Assembly: GCA_019090225.1 (NCBI GenBank)
Contig: JAHRWI010000226.1
Coordinates: 1-5,579, forward strand
Source: Porticoccaceae bacterium
Lineage (GTDB): Bacteria > Pseudomonadota > Gammaproteobacteria > Pseudomonadales > Porticoccaceae
Length of the DNA stretch: 5,579 nt
Direction: 5' to 3'
Shown piece after piece: positions 1 through 5,579 of the stretch (positions are counted from its first letter, which is position 1; each line of letters begins with the position of its first letter). The notes under the pieces were generated by a model that saw only the letters and a program-made list of their open reading frames with translations, was not told where the DNA came from and did not search any database. The position numbers and the translations under genes were made by a program.

Positions 1-1037
1 GCGGGGCCTATGTACCCGCCATGTGTGATCAAGCGATCATCGTCAAGGAGCAAGGCACCATTTTTCTCGGCGGCCCACCCCTGGTAAAAGCCGCGACCGG
101 TGAAATTGTTAGCGCCGAAGAGCTGGGTGGTGCCGATGTTCACTGTCGCACATCCGGTGTGACCGACCATTACGCACAGAACGATCACCATGCTCTGAAG
201 CTAGCCCGACAATCCATCGCAAGACTGAATCGCGTCAAACCCATTCAGCTCGATATCAAGGAAAGCGTCGAGCCGCTTTACGATGCCAAAGAAATATACG
301 GCGTAGTGCCCAAAGACACCAAACAACCCTACGATGTCCGCGAGGTAATTGCCCGCGTCGTCGATGGCTCCGAATTCGACGAATTCAAAGCCCTCTTCGG
401 GACCACGTTAGTCTGCGGCTTTGCACGTATTCACGGTTATCCCGTCGGCATCCTCGGCAACAACGGCATCTTGTTTGGCGAGTCAGCACAAAAAGGTGCG
501 CACTTTATAGAGCTGTGTGCCCAGCGGAAAATCCCCCTGATATTTTTACAGAACATCACCGGCTTTATGGTCGGTAAACAATATGAATCTGGTGGCATCG
601 CCAAGCACGGTGCAAAACTGGTGACCGCAGTGGCCTGCGCCAAAGTACCCAAATTCACCATTATTATCGGCGGCTCTTTTGGCGCCGGAAATTACGGCAT
701 GTGCGGTCGATCCTACGACCCACGGTTTTTGTTTATGTGGCCCAATGCCCGTATCTCGGTGATGGGCGGTGAACAGGCCGCTGGCGTACTGGCCACGGTT
801 AAGCGGGGCCAGATAGAAGGCAAAGGTGAAACCTGGAGCGCTGAAGAGGAAGCTGAATTCAAACAACCGACCATCGACCTCTATGAGAAACAGGGCCACC
901 CCTACTACGCCTCTGCGCGGCTGTGGGACGACGGCATTATCGACCCGGCGGATACCCGCACGGTGCTTGGCCTGTGTATTTCAGCCAGCCTGAACAAAGA
1001 AATCGAAGAGACCAAATTCGGCGTCTTCAGAATGTAA
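1..1037 (+). CDS. liuB: Methylcrotonoyl-CoA carboxylase beta (carboxyltransferase) subunit, 5'-truncated by window edge
   Basis: This is the carboxyltransferase subunit of 3-methylcrotonyl-CoA carboxylase. It moves the carboxyl group from carboxybiotin on LiuD to 3-methylcrotonyl-CoA in cytosolic leucine/isovalerate degradation. The reading frame is open from the window edge: GAYVPA precedes the first ATG at 21, so that ATG (MCDQA) is internal and the true start lies upstream. About 344 residues are visible, against roughly 535 for the full family protein. Fragment residues 181-190 (FLQNITGFMV), 227-236 (GAGNYGMCGR) and 254-262 (MGGEQAAGV) are carboxyltransferase-fold motifs. The C-terminus FGVFRM is the usual MCC-beta ending, so the 3' end is complete. 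The segment EQGTIFLGGPPLVKAATGE and the tail favour MCC-beta over propionyl-CoA carboxylase beta. liuD follows after 52 bp, as expected for the partner subunit, but the usual liuC is not between them. Confidence 0.95.
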   Translation, partial: GAYVPAMCDQAIIVKEQGTIFLGGPPLVKAATGEIVSAEELGGADVHCRTSGVTDHYAQNDHHALKLARQSIARLNRVKPIQLDIKESVEPLYDAKEIYGVVPKDTKQPYDVREVIARVVDGSEFDEFKALFGTTLVCGFARIHGYPVGILGNNGILFGESAQKGAHFIELCAQRKIPLIFLQNITGFMVGKQYESGGIAKHGAKLVTAVACAKVPKFTIIIGGSFGAGNYGMCGRSYDPRFLFMWPNARISVMGGEQAAGVLATVKRGQIEGKGETWSAEEEAEFKQPTIDLYEKQGHPYYASARLWDDGIIDPADTRTVLGLCISASLNKEIEETKFGVFRM

Positions 1038-1076
1038 TTTGTGAGCGACTGGAAACCTAATCTAGCCAGCTCATAT

Positions 1077-1083
1077 CAGGAAA
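1077..1083 (+). promoter_or_regulatory. Ribosome binding site of liuD
   Basis: The sequence CAGGAAA contains AGGA at 1078-1081, eight bases before the ATG at 1090. This is a plausible Shine-Dalgarno site. It supports the ATG giving MFDKILIANRGE, the conserved N-terminus of biotin carboxylases. Confidence 0.6.
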
Positions 1084-1089
1084 CACACT

Positions 1090-3105
1090 ATGTTCGATAA
1101 AATTCTTATTGCTAACCGCGGCGAAATCGCCTGCCGAGTAATTCGTACTGCGCGCAAGCTGGGCATTCGCACGGTTGCGGTGTATTCCGACGCCGATGCC
1201 AACGCACTCCACGTCACTATGGCCGATGAAGCCGTGCATATCGGTGCCGCGCCGTCGAAAGAATCCTACCTGCTGTCGGATCGCGTCTTAGAGGCCGCCA
1301 AAAAAACCGGCGCGCAAGCCGTCCATCCCGGTTATGGTTTTTTGTCAGAAAACGCAGCTTTTAGCGCAGCCTGTAAAGCCAATAACATTGTTTTTATCGG
1401 GCCGCCCGTAGGCGCTATTGAAGCCATGGGTTCCAAATCTGCGGCTAAAACTATTATGGAAAAAGCCGGTGTGCCCCTGGTACCCGGTTATCACGGCGAT
1501 GATCAAAGCCCAGCCATTTTAAAACAGCACGCTGATGCTATGGGTTACCCCGTATTACTCAAAGCCACGGCTGGTGGTGGAGGTAAAGGTATGCGCCAGG
1601 TCTGGAGCAACGAGGAATTTGACGAAGCCCTGGAAGCCGCCAAACGAGAATCCCTGTCCAGCTTTGGCGATGACCGTATGTTGGTCGAGAAATACCTGAC
1701 CCAACCCCGCCATGTCGAAATCCAGGTGTTTTGCGACCAGGCCGGTAACGGCGTTTATCTATTTGAACGGGACTGCTCCGTGCAACGCCGCCACCAAAAG
1801 GTAATTGAAGAAGCCCCAGCCCCCGGTGTGAATGACACCGTGCGTAGCGCTATGGGTGATGCCGCCCTCCTCGCCGCTAGTGCCATTAACTACGAAGGCG
1901 CAGGCACAGTCGAATTTCTGCTCGACAAAGACGACACCTTTTATTTTATGGAGATGAACACCCGCCTACAGGTCGAGCACCCCGTTACCGAAATGATCAC
2001 CGGGCAGGATTTAGTGGAGTGGCAACTGCGCGTCGCCGCTGGGCAAAATCTGCCACTACGTCAGGACGAACTGAAAATCAATGGCCACGCCTTTGAAGCC
2101 CGTATCTATGCCGAAGATCCAGACAATGATTTTCTGCCGGTCACGGGCACGCTGTCTTATCTTCAAGCTCCGGAAGAAAACACCCATGTGCGGGTCGATA
2201 CCGGCGTATTGCAAGGTGACGAGGTGAGTATTTATTACGACCCCATGATCGCCAAGCTCATCGTCTGGGATGAAAATCGCGACCGTGCCCTAGCTCGCCT
2301 GGCCCAGGCCCTGAGCGAATATCGCATTAGCGGCATGACCACCAATGTCGAATTTCTCTATAACCTGGCCACCACCGAGCCTTTCCGTAAAGCTGATCTC
2401 GACACTGGCTTTATCGACAAACATAAAGAGTTAATTTTTCATAAGAACGAAGCAGAGATTGAGCGCTATTTACCACTGGCTGCGCTCTATCTAATTCTTA
2501 AACGTAAGCAGGACAGCCTTGCTCTCGCCTCTCGAAGTACCGATCCCTACTCGCCCTGGCACAATAACAACGGCTGGCGATCCTGCGGGGCTAATATTCA
2601 CGACTTTCCCCTGCTTATTAATGGCCATGAAATTACCGCTTTTGTTGAGGAGGGCACTGCCAATCGCCTTACCTTGACCAGCTCCGGTACTGACACACAG
2701 CGTAGCATTCAACTGAGCGGCACACTCGATGGCAATGATCTCCATGCCGATGTAGACGGTCACCGCGTCCACGCCAGCGTCGTTGCCCATGATGGTATTT
2801 ACAGCCTCTTCACCCAGGATGCGGCCTTGCAATTTAGTCTGATTGAACCCGACTATGGCGATCTCGATGATGGCGGTGCGGCGGGTTTTACTGCACCCAT
2901 GACCGGCACCATCGTGGCGCTGCCGGTGGAAGCAGGTAGCCCTGTCAAAAAAGACCAGGCTATCGTCATTATGGAAGCCATGAAAATGGAACACACCATC
3001 CGCGCCCCTGCCGATGGCACCGTGGTGGAGTTTTACTTCCAGCCTGGCGACCTGGTTGATGGTGGTGCTGAACTGGTTAATTTTGAAGCCGCAGATAGTG
3101 AATAA
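1090..3105 (+). CDS. liuD: Methylcrotonoyl-CoA carboxylase alpha subunit (biotin carboxylase + biotin carrier)
   Basis: This subunit uses ATP and bicarbonate to carboxylate its own biotin, then passes the carboxyl group to LiuB. At 671 residues it has the usual family length. The biotin carboxylase N-domain spans about 1-110 (ILIANRGEIACRV; HPGYGFLSEN at 79-88). The ATP-grasp domain spans about 115-325, with K116, K158 and the glycine loop 162-168 (GGGGKGM), H208, E210, K237 and E275. The catalytic stretch EMNTRLQVEHP is at 288-298. R338 (EARIYAEDP) begins the C-domain, which ends near 445. These residues match E. coli AccC numbering within one position. Residues about 450-600 are the less conserved BT linker region of MCC/PCC alpha subunits. 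Residues about 600-668 are the biotinyl domain, with EAMKM at 629-633 and biotinylated K632. All key catalytic residues are present. Adjacency to liuB and liuE favours MCC over PCC, geranyl-CoA carboxylase or acetyl-CoA carboxylase. The gene ends in three consecutive in-frame stops (3103-3111). Confidence 0.96.
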   Translation: MFDKILIANRGEIACRVIRTARKLGIRTVAVYSDADANALHVTMADEAVHIGAAPSKESYLLSDRVLEAAKKTGAQAVHPGYGFLSENAAFSAACKANNIVFIGPPVGAIEAMGSKSAAKTIMEKAGVPLVPGYHGDDQSPAILKQHADAMGYPVLLKATAGGGGKGMRQVWSNEEFDEALEAAKRESLSSFGDDRMLVEKYLTQPRHVEIQVFCDQAGNGVYLFERDCSVQRRHQKVIEEAPAPGVNDTVRSAMGDAALLAASAINYEGAGTVEFLLDKDDTFYFMEMNTRLQVEHPVTEMITGQDLVEWQLRVAAGQNLPLRQDELKINGHAFEARIYAEDPDNDFLPVTGTLSYLQAPEENTHVRVDTGVLQGDEVSIYYDPMIAKLIVWDENRDRALARLAQALSEYRISGMTTNVEFLYNLATTEPFRKADLDTGFIDKHKELIFHKNEAEIERYLPLAALYLILKRKQDSLALASRSTDPYSPWHNNNGWRSCGANIHDFPLLINGHEITAFVEEGTANRLTLTSSGTDTQRSIQLSGTLDGNDLHADVDGHRVHASVVAHDGIYSLFTQDAALQFSLIEPDYGDLDDGGAAGFTAPMTGTIVALPVEAGSPVKKDQAIVIMEAMKMEHTIRAPADGTVVEFYFQPGDLVDGGAELVNFEAADSE

Positions 3106-3113
3106 TGATGAAC

Positions 3114-3141
3114 TTCAAACCTATAACCTTAGAGCTATAAT
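3114..3141 (+). promoter_or_regulatory. Candidate sigma-70-type promoter upstream of liuE
   Basis: TTCAAA at 3114-3119 matches four of six bases of the -35 consensus. After a 16-bp spacer comes a perfect TATAAT at 3136-3141. A start point would fall near 3148, about 37 bases before the liuE ATG. The hexamer lies inside a tandem repeat whose units all carry similar hexamers, so the match may be a by-product of the repeat. This is an inference from sequence only. Confidence 0.3.
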
Positions 3142-3175
3142 CTTAGACTCATAATCTCAGACCTATAACCTTGAA
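3120..3175 (+). repeat. Four-copy 14-bp tandem repeat in the liuD-liuE spacer
   Basis: There are four contiguous 14-bp units with no gaps: 3120-3133 CCTATAACCTTAGA, 3134-3147 GCTATAATCTTAGA, 3148-3161 CTCATAATCTCAGA and 3162-3175 CCTATAACCTTGAA. The consensus is CCTATAAYCTTAGA. The units differ at two to five positions pairwise, so the array is old enough to have diverged. It fills most of the 79-bp spacer and its last bases run into the liuE ribosome binding site. The preceding 14 bases (3106-3119) match the consensus at only six positions and are not counted. No function is known; replication slippage is the simplest origin. Confidence 0.85.
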
Positions 3176-3176
3176 G
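3173..3176 (+). promoter_or_regulatory. Weak ribosome binding site of liuE
   Basis: GAAG lies eight bases before the ATG at 3185 and overlaps the end of the fourth tandem-repeat unit. It is a poor match to AGGAGG. The ATG is still preferred, because the protein begins the conserved HMG-CoA lyase strand (VKIFEVGPRDGLQNE) only a few residues in. Confidence 0.4.
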
Positions 3177-3184
3177 ATAAACCC

Positions 3185-4093
3185 ATGAGCCTACCCCAGC
3201 ACGTTAAGATCTTTGAAGTTGGCCCCCGCGATGGCCTGCAAAATGAAACTGCTCTGGTTGATACCGAGACCAAAGTTGCGCTGATTGAACAATTAGCTGA
3301 TGTGGGCATCCAGACCATCGAAAGCGGTAGTTTCGTCAGCCCCAAATGGGTACCGCAAATGGCCGGTAGTGAGGCCGTATTCGGCACGATCAAGCGTAAG
3401 AAAGGTGTGGTTTACTCGGCCCTGACTCCGAATATGCGTGGTCTGGAACGAGCCATATCTGCCGAGGTCTCTGAAGTTGCAGTGTTTATCGCCGCCTCCG
3501 AAGACTTCAGCCAGAAAAACACCAACTGCTCCATCGCCGAAGGTATCGAGCGCTCTGCACTCTTAACAGAAGCTGCGCTGGCAGAAGGCATACAAGTGCG
3601 CGGTTATATCTCTGTGGCTGCGGGTTGCCCCTACCAGGGTGAAGTGCCCGCCACTGATATCGCGCCACTGGCTAAAGCCCTGCTTGATATGGGTTGTTAT
3701 GAAGTCTCACTGGGCGACTCCATCGGTGTCGCCACGCCGGGCCACATCAAAAATATCGTCGATGCCGTAGCGACAGAAATCCCCATCAACAAAATCGCCA
3801 TGCATCTGCACGACACTTACGGCCAGGCCCTGGCCAATATCTATGCAGCCCTTGAGATGGGTATTACCGTGGTCGACAGCTCCGTCGCAGGTCTCGGAGG
3901 CTGCCCCTATGCACCCGGTGCAACGGGGAATGTCGCCACCGAAAACATCGTCTATATGCTCAACGGCTTAGGCATTGAGCATGGTATTGATCTAGATAAG
4001 CTAATTACGGCAGGTGACTTCATCACCAAAAAACTTGGTCGCGCAAACGGCTCTGGGGTCGCCAGAGCCGTATTGGCTAAAGCCGCACTTTAG
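3185..4093 (+). CDS. liuE: Hydroxymethylglutaryl-CoA lyase
   Basis: This enzyme cleaves (S)-3-hydroxy-3-methylglutaryl-CoA into acetyl-CoA and acetoacetate, the last step of leucine degradation. It is a TIM-barrel, divalent-metal enzyme of the DRE-TIM (HMGL-like) superfamily. At 302 residues it is the normal bacterial length. EVGPRDGLQNE at 11-21 supplies R15 and D16; E46 lies before SFVSPKWVPQMA; the metal-ligand histidines H207 and H209 are in HLHDTYGQA; the signature GLGGCPYAPGATGN holds catalytic C240 and N249. These align with human HMGCL R41, D42, E72, H233, H235, C266 and N275 at a constant offset of 26, so the active site is intact. The loop at 142-150 reads ISVAAGCPY, with Val144 where many family members have Cys; other bacterial members also vary there, so this is minor. 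The gene lies 79 bp after liuD, a wider gap than liuB-liuD, and has a weak ribosome binding site and a possible promoter of its own. Confidence 0.96.
   Translation: MSLPQHVKIFEVGPRDGLQNETALVDTETKVALIEQLADVGIQTIESGSFVSPKWVPQMAGSEAVFGTIKRKKGVVYSALTPNMRGLERAISAEVSEVAVFIAASEDFSQKNTNCSIAEGIERSALLTEAALAEGIQVRGYISVAAGCPYQGEVPATDIAPLAKALLDMGCYEVSLGDSIGVATPGHIKNIVDAVATEIPINKIAMHLHDTYGQALANIYAALEMGITVVDSSVAGLGGCPYAPGATGNVATENIVYMLNGLGIEHGIDLDKLITAGDFITKKLGRANGSGVARAVLAKAAL
4047..4071. repeat. Perfect 10-bp inverted repeat inside liuE 3' end
   Basis: The arms are ACGGCTCTGG at 4047-4056 and CCAGAGCCGT at 4062-4071, with a five-base loop (GGTCG). The stem is perfect and GC-rich and lies 22 bp before the end of liuE. 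It encodes part of the conserved LGRANGSGVARAV segment. Neither strand shows a T-run directly after the stem, so it does not look like a standard intrinsic terminator. A small GGCT-AA-AGCC hairpin follows at 4075-4084. Confidence 0.7.
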
Positions 4094-4263
4094 ATAAACA
4101 GGCTGGCACCCCAGGTTTCAGCCACGCCACTTGCTTATTTGTCAGATTGAGCTAGTTAAAGACTCTGTTCTAAATAGAAACATTTAAATTTTTCAACCTC
4201 ACCCAGTGTGTTAGTGAGTCACACCTCGGCTTTGTAGAAAGTCCTAACCCTCACACCCGAAAT
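4094..4263. other. Convergent intergenic region without a clear terminator
   Basis: This 170-bp gap separates the 3' ends of liuE (+) and the HupE-family gene (-). It holds no credible ORF or RNA gene. Weak pairings are GGCTG/CAGCC at 4101-4105 and 4119-4123, with a nested CTGG/CCAG, and GTGTG/CACAC at 4206-4210 and 4220-4224. Neither is followed by a T-run in the direction of a converging gene. The middle (about 4160-4195) is AT-rich. Termination in both directions is expected here, but I cannot point to a site. Confidence 0.5.
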
Positions 4264-5280
4264 CTAACTCAAGGCCATAAACCTGGCACTGCGTTCAAAT
4301 AGCCAGTAGGAAGCAGTAATGCCCACACCATAGATCACAGGCCTTTCTAACTTTCGAAATATCTGAACGTAACCAAGGTTAGTCACAACTCGGTATAAAG
4401 CGAGCATCACCCCGATAAAGACCAATTGACCCAGCTCGACTCCCAGGTTAAATGACAAGAGTCCATTAAGGAGTTCCGTCTGAGGCAATCCTATTTCATT
4501 TAGTACCGATGCAAAACCAAAGCCATGTAACAGACCAAAAGACGACGACACTAGAATGGGATAACTCCAGGTGAGAGATTCTGCTCGTGACCGGGCAATT
4601 TCTCTGGCCAGAAACACCACGCTCAGCGCTATCACCGCTTCCACGGGCCCGACACTTAGCTTCACCCATTGCAATGCAGATAGGGTCAAGGTCAGGGAGT
4701 GGGCAATCGTAAAACCAGTGATTGTTATAAATATTCTTTTACCAGCGCCAGCAATAAACACCAGGCAAACTAAAAATAGCAGGTGATCCACACCTTCCCA
4801 GATGTGAAAAATGCCCATTTGACAGTAACTGAGAAATATCGCAAAGGGTGTTTCTCCTCGGGGTATTTCCCAAGTGCTTTCGCCGGGATTGAGTAATTTA
4901 GTTTGTATTTCCCCGGAAATACGCTTAATTCTAACCAGGGTAGAAAGCGGTGACTGGTAATTCGGGTAGTTTATTTCTAAGGTTGTCAACCCTTCAAGGC
5001 ACTGAAGCGATTGCATATATACGATGCTATCAGTCCTTGTGAACTGGAGTTTTTCTTTTTCTTTTTGGCATTGTTGGAAAATAATTTCTGGATGATTATT
5101 CCCATCAAGACCTGGCGGAATTTTCAGTAACGTGTGGTAACTGCCAGTTCCTTTATCCGTAACCTCTAGAAACAGAGGACGGCTCTCATGAGCATGAACA
5201 CTCGAAACAACAGACAGATAAACTGATAATATAAAAATAGTTAAAGTCGCAAGTCTTAAGCAGTAATCCATAAACCGCAT
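4264..5280 (-). CDS. HupE/UreJ_2-family membrane protein with signal peptide and extracytoplasmic domain
   Basis: This 338-residue inner-membrane protein resembles the HupE/UreJ_2 family, whose relatives are proposed nickel/cobalt transporters. The substrate of this subgroup is not established. Residues 1-30 form a signal peptide ending VHA, giving a mature HESRPLFLEV end close to the family's usual AHExRP start. Residues about 31-145 are an extracytoplasmic domain with C71 and C94, a likely disulfide pair. Residues about 155-330 hold around six membrane segments with the family motifs FHIWEGVDHLLFL (158-170), TGFTIAHSLTL (188-198), VEAVIAL (213-219), FGLLHGFGFA (248-257) and FNLGVELGQ (277-285). 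H159, E162, D165, H166, H194, E214, H252 and E282 are candidate metal ligands. The ATG at 5280 is chosen for its AGGGAG ribosome binding site; the ATG at codon 4 is an alternative. The gene starts 7 bp after the isomerase stop codon, so the two are probably co-transcribed. Parts of it are clearly more AT-rich than the liu genes (17 G/C of 60 at 5041-5100). Confidence 0.87.
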   Translation of the reverse strand: MRFMDYCLRLATLTIFILSVYLSVVSSVHAHESRPLFLEVTDKGTGSYHTLLKIPPGLDGNNHPEIIFQQCQKEKEKLQFTRTDSIVYMQSLQCLEGLTTLEINYPNYQSPLSTLVRIKRISGEIQTKLLNPGESTWEIPRGETPFAIFLSYCQMGIFHIWEGVDHLLFLVCLVFIAGAGKRIFITITGFTIAHSLTLTLSALQWVKLSVGPVEAVIALSVVFLAREIARSRAESLTWSYPILVSSSFGLLHGFGFASVLNEIGLPQTELLNGLLSFNLGVELGQLVFIGVMLALYRVVTNLGYVQIFRKLERPVIYGVGITASYWLFERSARFMALS

Positions 5281-5287
5281 CCGATCA

Positions 5288-5579
5288 TTACTCCCTTATC
5301 TCGACATAATATTTATCAACAATTTTTAGGATCGCTTTTTCCACGCTCTTGTGTCGACTGTCCCGGGCAACATCCTCCCGTACTTTATCGTAGATATCAT
5401 CAAGTGATGGATAATGTCCCTTTGTCTTTTCCCTGATTAGCACAAGGTGATAACCATGACTGGATTTAACTGGCCCATACCATTGCCCAGAGCCCACCCC
5501 CGCGTCAAAAATATCAGAGGCGAAGCCCTTGCCAAAATGACTAGTGATGAAATCAGGGCTACGATTGACATAGTTAGAA
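5288..5579 (-). CDS. Parvulin-type (PpiC) peptidyl-prolyl cis-trans isomerase, C-terminal fragment
   Basis: This is the C-terminal 96 residues of a protein whose 5' part lies beyond the window end. The frame stays open to 5578, reading SNYVNRSPDFITSHFGKGFA before the in-frame GTG at 5497, so that GTG is internal. The segment FGKGFASDIFDAGVGSGQW, then YGPVKSSHGYHLVLI, matches the end of a rotamase (PPIase_2/PpiC) domain. In it a Phe-rich helix is followed by the W-x-GP-V strand and the G-x-H-L-V strand; H44 of the fragment is the conserved late histidine. A charged helical tail (LDDIYDKVREDVARDSRHKS) and a final VDKYYVEI strand follow, as in periplasmic or membrane-anchored PpiC proteins. The protein probably helps fold secreted or periplasmic proteins, but its signal or anchor is outside the window. 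It is the upstream partner of the HupE-family gene, 7 bp away. Confidence 0.85.
   Translation of the reverse strand, partial: SNYVNRSPDFITSHFGKGFASDIFDAGVGSGQWYGPVKSSHGYHLVLIREKTKGHYPSLDDIYDKVREDVARDSRHKSVEKAILKIVDKYYVEIRE
5291..5296 (-). promoter_or_regulatory. Ribosome binding site of the HupE-family gene inside the isomerase 3' end
   Basis: On the minus strand AGGGAG lies ten bases before the ATG at 5280 and encodes the Arg-Glu codons that end the upstream isomerase gene. The isomerase stop (TAA, 5290-5288) falls between the site and the ATG. This layout suggests translational coupling and decides the start codon choice. Confidence 0.6.

Noticed and set aside
546..899. Minus-strand open frame of 117 codons opposite liuB.
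   Set aside because: It is antisense to conserved carboxyltransferase sequence, with no recognisable product or ribosome binding site.
1053..1065. AAACCTAATCTAG in the liuB-liuD spacer resembles the 14-bp unit of the liuD-liuE spacer.
   Set aside because: Alignment needs gaps and there is a single copy; it is within chance similarity for AT-rich spacer sequence.
2491..2994. Long minus-strand open frame (167 codons) opposite the liuD 3' half.
   Set aside because: It lies wholly within a well-supported conserved gene and encodes no recognisable domain; it is an antisense shadow of the liuD codon pattern.
3105..3140. An 11-codon mini-ORF (MMNFKPITLEL) overlapping the liuD stop as TAATG, with TTA and CTA leucine codons, as a possible leader peptide for liuE.
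   Set aside because: It is very short, has no convincing ribosome binding site and no paired attenuator hairpins after it. The leucine codons come from the AT-rich repeat.
4101..4123. GGCTG/CAGCC hairpin just after liuE as an intrinsic terminator.
   Set aside because: The stem is short and the loop long (13 bases), and no T-run follows.
4206..4224. GTGTG/CACAC hairpin as a terminator for the HupE-family gene.
   Set aside because: The stem is only five pairs with a nine-base loop, and the sequence after it on the minus strand is A-rich, not T-rich.
4571..4786. Plus-strand open frame of 71 codons inside the HupE-family gene.
   Set aside because: It is antisense to the conserved membrane core of the HupE-family protein and shows no recognisable domain.

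Overview
The window reads as ordinary chromosome from a Gammaproteobacterium, perhaps an uncultured marine or aquatic one. The evidence is a liu-type leucine catabolic cluster with moderate GC and a typical proteobacterial HupE/UreJ-family gene next to a parvulin-type isomerase. The taxonomic placement is inference from protein character only.

Positions 1-4093 (+ strand) hold the 3' part of the leucine/isovalerate degradation operon: the C-terminal two thirds of liuB (methylcrotonyl-CoA carboxylase carboxyltransferase subunit), complete liuD (biotin-carrying subunit) and complete liuE (3-hydroxy-3-methylglutaryl-CoA lyase). LiuB and LiuD form the carboxylase that turns 3-methylcrotonyl-CoA into 3-methylglutaconyl-CoA. 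LiuE cleaves HMG-CoA to acetyl-CoA and acetoacetate. The hydratase joining these two steps (liuC), which lies between liuB and liuD in the Pseudomonas-type order liuRABCDE, is absent from that position; only 52 bp separate the two genes.

The liuD-liuE spacer (3106-3184) contains four tandem 14-bp units, each with a -10-like hexamer (one is a perfect TATAAT). This is the most unusual non-coding feature here. A perfect 10-bp inverted repeat lies inside the 3' end of liuE.

Positions 4094-4263 are a 170-bp convergent intergenic region with only weak hairpins. Positions 4264-5579 (- strand) hold a tightly linked pair transcribed toward liuE: a C-terminal fragment of a periplasmic-type PpiC peptidyl-prolyl isomerase that runs off the window end, then a HupE/UreJ_2-family membrane protein. 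The two are 7 bp apart, and the hupE ribosome binding site lies in the last codons of the isomerase gene. No hydrogenase or urease genes are visible.

I saw no mobile element, CRISPR array, RNA gene or clearly novel system. The features worth a second look are the spacer repeat, the missing liuC, the liuE hairpin and the orphan HupE/isomerase pair.
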